Both the position numbers and the translations under genes were made by a program. 6,098 bases of DNA from Planctomycetota bacterium (GTDB lineage: Bacteria > Planctomycetota > Phycisphaerae > UBA1845): NCBI GenBank assembly GCA_022566435.1, contig JADFIX010000283.1, forward strand, positions 1 to 6,098. The letters are read 5' to 3'. Of the stretch, positions 1 through 4,514 are shown one piece after another. Position 1 is the first letter of the stretch. Every line of letters begins with the position of its first letter. The notes under the pieces were generated by a model. It ran no database searches, was not told the DNA's origin, and saw only the letters and a list, made by a program, of their open reading frames with translations.

Positions 1-359
1 TCTCGATGCAGCGTCGTTTGACCGATCTCAACCGTTACGTGCGAGGTTGGATCGGCTACTTCGGCCTGGCCCGCCAGTTCGACGACTTCGCCGATCTGGA
101 CGGTTGGATTCGTCGCCGAGTGCGGATGTGTTACTGGAAACAGTGGCGCTACGCGCGCACGAAGGTTCGCAATCTTCGTCAACTTGGCGTGAATCTCGAC
201 TGGGCGATCAAGCACGCCACGAGTCGCAAGAAGTACTGGCGGATGTCTCGCACACCCGCCATGCGCACCGCGATGCCGAACAGGTGGCTGGAGCAACAAG
301 GACTGCTTTCGTTAAAGCAACTCTGGAGCAAGCTTGCTCCGCTTCGAGGAACCGCCTAG
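1..359 (+). CDS. Group II intron reverse transcriptase/maturase, C-terminal part
   Basis: Only the last roughly 118 residues are present; the first whole codon is at 3 and the gene runs in from the left edge. The visible part is the maturase (X) and C-terminal region. It contains LNRYVRGWIGYFGLA, which is the signature of the group II intron maturase-specific domain, followed by a basic segment with LDGWIRRRVRMCYWKQW. The polymerase domain with its YADD motif would lie upstream, outside the window. In the family this protein binds its own intron RNA, helps it splice and reverse-transcribes it after insertion into DNA. The TAG stop (357-359) lies inside the domain V hairpin, so the reading frame overlaps the catalytic RNA core. 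No frameshift or internal stop is seen in the visible part. Confidence 0.93.
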   Translation, partial: SMQRRLTDLNRYVRGWIGYFGLARQFDDFADLDGWIRRRVRMCYWKQWRYARTKVRNLRQLGVNLDWAIKHATSRKKYWRMSRTPAMRTAMPNRWLEQQGLLSLKQLWSKLAPLRGTA

Positions 360-413
360 TGCGGACCCGCATGCTAGGTGGTGTGGGGAGGACGGTCAGC
401 AATGGCCGTCCTT
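351..413 (+). ncRNA. Group IIC intron domains V and VI
   Basis: Domain V can be folded from 351-382: ACCGCCTAG (351-359) pairs with CTAGGTGGT (374-382). Above a two-base bulge a short GCG/CGC stem closes a small loop. The lower stem carries a CGC triplet with a G.U wobble, as expected for the catalytic triad of class C introns. Domain VI is the hairpin 390-411: GGACGGTCA and TGGCCGTCC around the GNRA tetraloop GCAA, with one G.U pair. A few further bases lead to the intron end ACCCGAT. The fold was made by eye. Confidence 0.85.
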
Positions 414-420
414 ACCCGAT

Positions 421-451
421 TTATGCGGTTATTAGGCAACTGGTGAAGCGG
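421..451 (-). other. Interrupted attC of cassette 7 (R'' side remnant)
   Basis: Between the intron end and the stop of the cassette 7 gene, the plus strand begins TTATGC. This is what remains of the GTTATGC core after intron insertion next to its first G. The original core would match the first bases of cassette 7 (TTATGT on the minus strand at 1048-1043) at 5 of 6 positions. The stem and the other core lie on the far side of the intron, outside the window. While the intron is in place the attC hairpin is split, so this site is probably poor for integrase until the intron is lost. Confidence 0.65.
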
Positions 452-1024
452 TCACTCACTCCAATCAACTTTGACCGGCGGTATCACGATCGTTCCGTGC
501 CAGATACGCTGAGACTTCGGATCCGGCTTCTCGCCCGTTATTGTCGCGCGGAGAAACAATTTACCTTTCTCGTGCGACTTGAGCACCCACGCACCGCTGT
601 CGGTCGAAATCATTGCCGCAGCGTCCTTTGGTACGCCCCAGTTACTACAGTACATTCCAATCCGGATCGAGCTGTCAAACGGCAAGATAATGATGCCTGG
701 ATCGGCATGCCCTCCGCTACGGGGCAAGCTCCACCCTTCCCGCACGGCTTTCCCGTCTGTGCCGATGAGCTCAAACTTAACGTGATTACTTCCGCAGCGA
801 ACCTTTATCGGCGAAGCGCTATCGGTAACATTACGCAGCTCAAGGTACGGTACGATTGAACGGGTCCCGTTGATCCGAGTTCGTTCGACCAATGTGATCC
901 GAGCTTCGATACCGTCGGTCGGTTTGGACCATACGTTGACGTCATCCGGCGGCGGAGCAAGTGGTGAGCCAACCGCGACCGCAGCCACCATGCAGGCAAT
1001 CATTATTGGATTGAACGCATTCAT
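452..1024 (-). CDS. Cassette 7: exported hypothetical protein (190 aa)
   Basis: I do not recognise the family. The start at 1024 is chosen because AAAGGAGG, the strongest Shine-Dalgarno in the array, lies seven bases upstream. The open frame extends further upstream, but only through attC 1043-1147. Residues 5-19 are hydrophobic and alanine/valine-rich and look like a signal peptide, with a possible cleavage after the AVA at 15-17; the n-region carries no positive charge, which is unusual. A short proline-rich linker (PLAPPPDD, 21-28) follows. The rest alternates short hydrophobic stretches (IVPYLELRNVTD, VKFELIGTDG, GIIILPFDSSIRI, HGTIVIPPVKV), suggesting a beta-sandwich domain. Cys77 and Cys126 could form a disulfide. 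It is probably a periplasmic or surface protein of unknown role. No promoter of its own is evident. Confidence 0.88.
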   Translation of the reverse strand: MNAFNPIMIACMVAAVAVGSPLAPPPDDVNVWSKPTDGIEARITLVERTRINGTRSIVPYLELRNVTDSASPIKVRCGSNHVKFELIGTDGKAVREGWSLPRSGGHADPGIIILPFDSSIRIGMYCSNWGVPKDAAAMISTDSGAWVLKSHEKGKLFLRATITGEKPDPKSQRIWHGTIVIPPVKVDWSE

Positions 1025-1042
1025 CGACGAACCTCCTTTGCA

Positions 1043-1147
1043 ACATAACGACCAAGCTAACCTGCCCGGTGCTGCCGGGCAGAGGAAACAGATTTTACCA
1101 AAAAACCCGCCCGGCAGCACCGGGTCAGGTTGAGCGCCTTGTTATGT
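1043..1147 (-). other. attC of cassette 6 (105 bp, family 2)
   Basis: Core sequences are ACATAAC (1043-1049; GTTATGT on the minus strand) and GTTATGT (1141-1147). Between them, 1059-1080 and 1109-1131 form a 22-base-pair stem, perfect except for one extra T at 1125. The strand holding this extrahelical base is the plus strand, which is the bottom strand relative to the cassettes and the one expected to be recombined. From 1050 to 1140 the site differs from the attC at 3073-3177 at only three positions. Confidence 0.93.
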
Positions 1148-1181
1148 GGCATTTCACGTTTGACGTTGAATCGCGAGTTGC

Positions 1182-1251
1182 TGACCTCGCATCTTTTGTT
1201 CGCGCACCCAACCGAGCAAGTATTTGACCGTGCATCTTTTCGACCGAGCAC
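1182..1251. repeat. Imperfect direct repeat in the cassette 6 tail
   Basis: TGACCTCGCATCTTTT (1182-1197) and TGACCGTGCATCTTTT (1225-1240) agree at 14 of 16 positions, 43 bases apart. Each is followed by ACCGAGCA (1211-1218 and 1244-1251), the second copy being about 14 bases shorter in between. The repeat fills the non-coding tail between the stop of the cassette 6 gene and its attC. No function is evident; it looks like a small local duplication. Confidence 0.6.
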
Positions 1252-1253
1252 AT

Positions 1254-1496
1254 TTATGAATTGTTCCGTTTGATCGTTTGATCGTCGAGTGAATGCAATT
1301 GTTCGGCATTGCGCGCGAACAGAACAGGATTTTCTTCCATCGCATACCGGATTACCGCATAGGCCAGCGCAGCCAAGGGGAATCCGTAGTACCCGAGCAT
1401 ACCGAGGTTGATGTGGCTCTGCGTGAGTATTGATGCCACGAACACGACGAGCATCATTGTGCCATAAGCTGACGCGAATCGACCATAGAATCGCAT
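1254..1496 (-). CDS. Cassette 6: small two-helix membrane protein (80 aa)
   Basis: The family is not recognised. The ATG at 1496 has AAGGA seven bases upstream and lies about 20 bases inside the cassette. Two hydrophobic segments are visible, at about residues 11-26 (TMMLVVFVASIL) and 32-51 (MLGYYGFPLAALAYAVI), joined by a short polar loop. A charged tail from about residue 53 to 80 contains EENPVLFARN and ends in KRNNS. The arginines at positions 2 and 6 suggest a cytoplasmic N terminus, and the tail would then be cytoplasmic too. A role in the cytoplasmic membrane is inferred from the helices only. A tail of about 106 bases separates it from its attC. Confidence 0.8.
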   Translation of the reverse strand: MRFYGRFASAYGTMMLVVFVASILTQSHINLGMLGYYGFPLAALAYAVIRYAMEENPVLFARNAEQLHSLDDQTIKRNNS

Positions 1497-1511
1497 TCTA
1501 ATTTCCTTGCT

Positions 1512-1601
1512 GCATAACGTCCCCGTTCACCGGGTCGCGGCGAACGACGTGGATTTCAGAAACCGCGCGGCCCGCGACGCCGGTGCAACGGATTGTTATG
1601 T
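1512..1601 (-). other. attC of cassette 5 (90 bp, singleton type)
   Basis: Cores are GCATAAC (1512-1518) and GTTATGT (1595-1601). The arms 1523-1540 and 1572-1591 pair over 18 bases, with two extra bases on the plus strand (G1579 and C1586). These are good candidates for the extrahelical bases that orient integrase. The far core matches the first bases of cassette 5 exactly. The stem sequence is unlike the other five attC sites, so this cassette probably has a separate origin. Confidence 0.9.
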
Positions 1602-1633
1602 GGCGTGTACGGTATCCAGTCCAGTCGATGCTC

Positions 1634-2077
1634 CTACTGATATTCGTCGCCCCATACACTGTGAAGCTCAACGACACGCGTTTGTTGTTCATGCGGATCA
1701 AGCGAAAGAAAACCTGTAAACGTGGCCTCAGGGATTTCGACCCGCCCGGTAGGCATGCCTTCATGCAGTTTAATATCAGTCGAGTCGCATTCGGGGCAGC
1801 GCACCCCGCTGCCTAGCGAAACACCGGAAATTGGATCGAGACATTGGTCAACGAGCCACTGAAAAAATGACTCGTCGGTTTCAAGACCTTCGGCAAGAAC
1901 GCGAAGACGATCCCAACCGGAGTTGTTCAATACATTCAGGTACGCGAACGTTTCGCCGGTACCGGTGACGAAGGAGCCCTGCGCGATTCCCTCACCGTAG
2001 GAAAAGTCGCCGAGCCAGGGACGATAATGCCAGAAGCCGCAAGTTAAGCAGTCCGCCTTGATCGTGGAAACTTGCAT
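1634..2077 (-). CDS. Cassette 5: hypothetical protein with two CxxC pairs (147 aa)
   Basis: I do not recognise the family. The start at 2077 is about 30 bases into the cassette, with AAAGG ten bases upstream as a spaced Shine-Dalgarno. Two CxxC pairs stand out: CLTC at residues 10-13 and CPEC at 94-97. Four cysteines in two knuckles suggest one structural zinc site built from both ends of the protein, though this is inference. The sequence between them is acidic and aromatic-rich, with motifs such as FSYGEG and WDRLRVLAEG. There is no signal peptide or membrane segment, so a soluble cytoplasmic protein is likely. Zinc-ribbon-like proteins of this size may bind nucleic acid or protein; nothing here decides which. 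Confidence 0.85.
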   Translation of the reverse strand: MQVSTIKADCLTCGFWHYRPWLGDFSYGEGIAQGSFVTGTGETFAYLNVLNNSGWDRLRVLAEGLETDESFFQWLVDQCLDPISGVSLGSGVRCPECDSTDIKLHEGMPTGRVEIPEATFTGFLSLDPHEQQTRVVELHSVWGDEYQ

Positions 2078-2101
2078 TAGCGTTCTGCCTTTAGCCCTGC
2101 C

Positions 2102-2193
2102 ACATAACGTTTGAGCTAACCGGGCGGCGGCTAGCGACTTTGGATCTCGGATTCCGCGCCCAACCGCCGCTCCGGTTGAGCGATTTGTTAGCC
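2102..2193 (-). other. attC of cassette 4 (92 bp, family 1)
   Basis: Cores are ACATAAC (2102-2108) and GTTAGCC (2187-2193). The inner arms are AACCGGGCGGCGG and CCGCCGCTCCGGTT, complementary apart from one extra T on the plus strand. The far core agrees exactly with the first bases of cassette 4. The half next to the gene is identical to that of the attC sites at 2487-2577 and 3905-3995; the loop region between the arms has diverged. Confidence 0.93.
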
Positions 2194-2244
2194 GGCGTCT
2201 TCGCTTCCGAGTGAATCAAGTCGATGTTCTAGCTGGAAAGTAAT

Positions 2245-2451
2245 TCATTTTGCCCCCATCTTAGCGGCGATGACCACGCCAAGGCAGCAGCCCACCAACC
2301 CTCCAAGGGGCGTTCCAATAAAAAGACCTGGAATTACATGCATGCCCCATTCTGACGGTCCGAGGGTCGCGTCGGCTATTTGCACACCGATGAGGGTTCC
2401 CAAAATGGCTCCGACTAGTAGGCCCAATACGCCGGCAATGACCTTGTACAT
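2245..2451 (-). CDS. Cassette 4: glycine-rich two-helix membrane protein (68 aa)
   Basis: The start at 2451 has GAGGTGG eight bases upstream, a good ribosome site. The protein is almost entirely two hydrophobic, glycine-rich segments: residues 4-25, with GLLVGAILGTLIG, and 39-62, with IGTPLGGLVGCCLG. A short polar loop lies between them and a lysine-containing tail follows. Glycines spaced every three or four residues suggest tightly packed helices of the glycine-zipper kind. The second segment matches residues 104-117 of the cassette 3 protein at 10 of 14 positions, and the whole chain aligns with the second half of that protein with a three-residue gap. The function is unknown. An oligomeric membrane protein is a reasonable guess, not shown. 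Confidence 0.85.
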   Translation of the reverse strand: MYKVIAGVLGLLVGAILGTLIGVQIADATLGPSEWGMHVIPGLFIGTPLGGLVGCCLGVVIAAKMGAK

Positions 2452-2486
2452 GGATCAAACCACCTCTGAGATCATTCTTGAGTGAC

Positions 2487-2577
2487 GGCTAACGTCTAAG
2501 CTAACCGGGCGGCGGCCAGCGACGTTGACTTCAGTTTCCGCGCCCAACCGCCGCTCCGGTTGAGCGATTTGTTAGGC
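2487..2577 (-). other. attC of cassette 3 (91 bp, family 1)
   Basis: Cores are GGCTAAC (2487-2493) and GTTAGGC (2571-2577). The latter fits the GTTRRRY consensus exactly and matches the first bases of cassette 3. The stem is the same GC-rich one as in the attC sites at 2102-2193 and 3905-3995, including the single unpaired T on the plus strand. Confidence 0.94.
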
Positions 2578-2617
2578 TGTAACTGCGCCAAATATGCTGT
2601 TTATTCTTGTGTCAATA

Positions 2618-2668
2618 TGTGAACGGTTTCACAAATGGATCGAAATCAGGCATGCCACCTTTGGCATG
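2618..2668 (-). terminator. Two small hairpins after the cassette 3 gene
   Basis: Just after the stop of the cassette 3 gene, CATGCCA and TGGCATG (2651-2668) form a perfect 7-bp stem with a CCTT loop. Further on, TGTGAA and TTCACA (2618-2633) form a 6-bp stem with a CGGT loop. Neither is followed by a run of T on the minus strand, so intrinsic termination is uncertain. They may instead stabilise the 3' end of the transcript. Confidence 0.4.
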
Positions 2669-2672
2669 AGCA

Positions 2673-3065
2673 TCAAGTCGAATGGGAGCTGCCAAAACGG
2701 GTTCCCAACAAGATGCCGAGAATACAACCCAAGAGCGCACCGACGGGCGTTCCGATGACAATCCCTTTGAAGATAACCTCGCCAGGGAATGAATCTTGAC
2801 CAGCGAGGGCCACGACTACTGCGAATCCGACAAGAGCCCCAACAACTAGGCCGACAATTCCAAGGATCGGTTTCCAGTAAACTCTGCGAGCGTCCGCCAT
2901 CATTCCCAGACACAGTCCGAAACTAGCTCCGATGAGTCCATGTAGCAGGAAGTACCAAGCGGGAACAAACTGGACATGTACAGGGCCGGCCATGACACGC
3001 AGCGTGACATACCCGGCGATGCCCCCTGCGATCCCGAGGATGGTCTTCCACGTCGACTTCATCAT
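2673..3065 (-). CDS. Cassette 3: glycine-rich four-helix membrane protein with internal duplication (130 aa)
   Basis: The first ATG (3065) lies 14 bases after the cassette boundary; a second ATG follows at once at 3062. There is no clear Shine-Dalgarno beyond GGCCGAG. Four hydrophobic segments are visible at about residues 8-26, 37-56, 66-88 and 99-121. The two halves resemble each other: WKTILGIAGG (6-15) recurs as WKPILGIVGL (64-73), and each half ends in a glycine-rich helix (LIGASFGLCLG; IGTPVGALLGCILG). The second half resembles the whole cassette 4 protein. The simplest reading is a duplicated or fused form of the two-helix unit encoded next door. Function unknown; the location should be the cytoplasmic membrane. 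Confidence 0.86.
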   Translation of the reverse strand: MMKSTWKTILGIAGGIAGYVTLRVMAGPVHVQFVPAWYFLLHGLIGASFGLCLGMMADARRVYWKPILGIVGLVVGALVGFAVVVALAGQDSFPGEVIFKGIVIGTPVGALLGCILGILLGTRFGSSHST

Positions 3066-3072
3066 TTACTCG

Positions 3073-3177
3073 GCCTAACGACCAAGCTAACCTGCCCGGT
3101 GCTGCCGGGCAGAGGAAACAAATTCTACCAAAAACCCCGCCCGGCAGCACCGGGTCAGGTTGAGCGCCTTGTTATCT
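3073..3177 (-). other. attC of cassette 2 (105 bp, family 2)
   Basis: Cores are GCCTAAC (3073-3079) and GTTATCT (3171-3177). The latter matches the first bases of cassette 2 exactly. Arms 3089-3110 and 3139-3161 pair over 22 bases with one extra T (3155) on the plus strand. It has the same length as the attC of cassette 6 and differs from it at three positions between the cores, although the genes of cassettes 2 and 6 are unrelated. Confidence 0.94.
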
Positions 3178-3215
3178 GGCATTTAGTGTGTTGGCTTCGA
3201 CAGCACGCAATCAGT

Positions 3216-3881
3216 CTACGGTTCCGGGGAGAGCTTTGCAGCAACTTCATGCACATATTCTTGGAAACCTTTATGATCGGGCGACACGGCAATCGCGTTT
3301 TGCAAGGCGGCCGTCGCATCGGCTGCATTACCTTGCGACATCAGGATTGCGGCAGCCGCGAGGCTTGATCGGCCCGGGGTAAGTAACGGCAATTCACCGT
3401 GTGATTTCCATTCGTCAAGAACCATTTGATGTGAGGTAAATCGGGCAAAGAACGGCAAAGCGTATTCTTGGAACAGACGTGGGAATTCAGCGGCGGTTTC
3501 CTCGGTAGCAGTCGTGGCGGACCACCAAACATCACTGCCGTTTGCGAGTTCAACCAGCCGCTTCCGGATTTCACAGTGATACTCCTGAAGGAATTTTGGC
3601 GGTGGTTGGTCGTTTTCCAAGGTAAAGACCTCTGGAATGAAGACGCCAAGATTCACGGTGAATTGACCGTAGAGGCTTTCGCGCAGACCAGGAATCTCGT
3701 AGTTGTCGCCAACCGGATAGTCACCGGCCTGAAATGTTACCACGTGAACGAGCCCGTCATCAGCAGGGCGATTGAATGAGCGGCCCCGTTTTCGAAAGCC
3801 GGTTTCCTTCAACAGTGGAACGACAGAAGACTGGATTTGGTCGATACCGCGGACGACTTCGCTTTTAGTTTTCGATGCCAT
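3216..3881 (-). CDS. Cassette 2: DUF4304-like protein (221 aa)
   Basis: The start at 3881 is the first ATG inside the cassette, 29 bases from its boundary; the open frame upstream would only translate attC sequence. No strong Shine-Dalgarno is seen. The N-terminal half has the pattern of DUF4304 proteins: VVPLLKETGFRKRGRSF (20-36), GLVHVVTFQ (43-51) and the block FTVNLGVFIPEVF (74-86). The biochemical role of that family is not established; it is frequent in mobile and accessory regions. Trp119, Trp120 and Trp158 lie in the middle region. Residues 173-215 (SLAAAAILMSQGNAADATAA, then a second helix) look like a TPR-type helical pair, perhaps for protein binding. No signal peptide or membrane segment. 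The domain assignment is from memory of the family pattern. Confidence 0.85.
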   Translation of the reverse strand: MASKTKSEVVRGIDQIQSSVVPLLKETGFRKRGRSFNRPADDGLVHVVTFQAGDYPVGDNYEIPGLRESLYGQFTVNLGVFIPEVFTLENDQPPPKFLQEYHCEIRKRLVELANGSDVWWSATTATEETAAEFPRLFQEYALPFFARFTSHQMVLDEWKSHGELPLLTPGRSSLAAAAILMSQGNAADATAALQNAIAVSPDHKGFQEYVHEVAAKLSPEP

Positions 3882-3904
3882 TGTGTTAAGAGGACGCTCT
3901 TGCC

Positions 3905-3995
3905 AGATAACGCCTGAGCTAACCGGGCGGCGGTCAGCGACGTTGATTTCAAATTCCGCGCCCAACCGCCGCTCCGGTTGAGCGATTTGTTATGC
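3905..3995 (-). other. attC of cassette 1 (91 bp, family 1)
   Basis: Cores are AGATAAC (3905-3911) and GTTATGC (3989-3995). The latter matches exactly the first bases of cassette 1 after attI (TTATGC at 4464-4459 on the minus strand). The inner arms pair with a single unpaired T at 3973 on the plus strand. The last 15 or so codons of the cassette 1 gene run through this site to a stop at 3949. Confidence 0.94.
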
Positions 3996-4419
3996 CTCGT
4001 CCCTTGCTCCAACGCACCCAAAGGTATGCCAACTCGATCGTCGCGAACAACAGGAAACCAGCAGGAACAAAGAAATCAAGGTGATCCTCGGGTTTTGACA
4101 TCAGATGTTCTTGGGGATTGAGGACCCACATTCCGACAGAGACGAAAACTGCGATGGCGAGGGCTAATCCTTGAAAAAGGACAGCCTTTCCCAATACTTT
4201 GGTTTCGGACCGCCGGAGAAACACACCAGAAAACGCGTACAACACACCAGCTACAGCCAACGGCACACAAGCCATGGAAAACTCGAAGAGTTCGCGATCC
4301 CAAGCGAACTCACCACCCAGGCTGGTTGATATCCAGACGAACCCCAGTTCGACCAAGAGCGCTAAGCCCGCGACGAGGATCCCGACGACGATATTGAACC
4401 ATGCACACGCTTTGATCAT
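3949..4419 (-). CDS. Cassette 1: four-helix membrane protein (156 aa)
   Basis: The family is not recognised. The ATG at 4419 is preferred because it starts directly into the first membrane segment and has AGG seven bases upstream. The frame is open further back through attI, but that part reads like non-coding sequence. Four hydrophobic segments are visible at about residues 9-30, 46-67, 77-100 and 115-136. The loops carry charged residues (RRSETK at 69-74; NPQEHLMSKPEDH at 101-113). From about residue 142 the protein is encoded by the attC, giving the tail ITNRSTGAAVGRGI before TGA. As the first cassette it should be the best expressed if transcription comes from intI or attI. An inner-membrane protein of unknown role. 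Confidence 0.85.
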   Translation of the reverse strand: MIKACAWFNIVVGILVAGLALLVELGFVWISTSLGGEFAWDRELFEFSMACVPLAVAGVLYAFSGVFLRRSETKVLGKAVLFQGLALAIAVFVSVGMWVLNPQEHLMSKPEDHLDFFVPAGFLLFATIELAYLWVRWSKGRGITNRSTGAAVGRGI

Positions 4420-4458
4420 CAGACAACCTGCTGCCGGAGCCGAACTATGGCCCAGTTG

Positions 4459-4514
4459 GCATAACGAGTGTTTATTCGGAACACATCCCAATAACGTGCG
4501 CACGTTATTCGGAA
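4459..4514 (-). other. Putative attI
   Basis: The minus strand reads GTTATGC at 4465-4459; cutting after its G gives a cassette 1 that starts with the bases expected from its attC. An imperfect inverted partner, ATAAAC, lies just upstream, making a simple L/R core pair at about 4459-4476. Two further core-like sequences, GTTATTG (minus, 4495-4489) and GTTATTC (plus, 4504-4510), form a perfect 20-bp palindrome, AATAACGTGCGCACGTTATT (4490-4509). TTATTCGGAA occurs twice in direct orientation (4472-4481 and 4505-4514), which recalls the accessory direct repeats that bind integrase in attI1. The site begins over the last codons of intI. Its position is inferred, and its outer limit is uncertain. 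Confidence 0.75.

Larger units (their letters stand above)
1..420 (+). mobile_element. 3' part of a group IIC-attC intron
   Basis: This is the right-hand end of a group II intron whose 5' part lies outside the window. It shows the end of the intron-encoded reverse transcriptase/maturase, then a domain V hairpin, a domain VI hairpin and a 3' end reading ACCCGAT. Directly after it comes TTATGC, the core of an attC site, and then the 3' end of a minus-strand cassette gene. The intron is therefore inserted in the attC of cassette 7, on the strand opposite to the cassette genes. Group IIC-attC introns are known to target the folded bottom strand of attC in exactly this orientation. The exact 3' splice point (420 or 421) is inferred. 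Confidence 0.85.

Noticed and set aside
47..859. Long plus-strand open frame of 270 codons
   Set aside because: It crosses the intron end, the attC remnant and the antisense of the cassette 7 gene. It has no ribosome site and reads as a shadow of the maturase frame and the minus-strand gene.
1057..1251. Minus-strand open frame in the cassette 6 tail and attC (64 codons)
   Set aside because: Mostly attC sequence in another frame with no ribosome site; the small repeat at 1182-1251 explains its length.
2976..3368. Plus-strand open frame of 130 codons over attC 3073-3177
   Set aside because: It lies across an attC and antisense to two cassette genes. Similar frames recur over the twin attC at 1043-1147 simply because the attC sequence is repeated.
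1043..3995. CRISPR or tandem-repeat array
   Set aside because: The repeated inverted repeats are 90-105 bp, spaced at gene length and bounded by GTTRRRY-like cores; they are attC sites.
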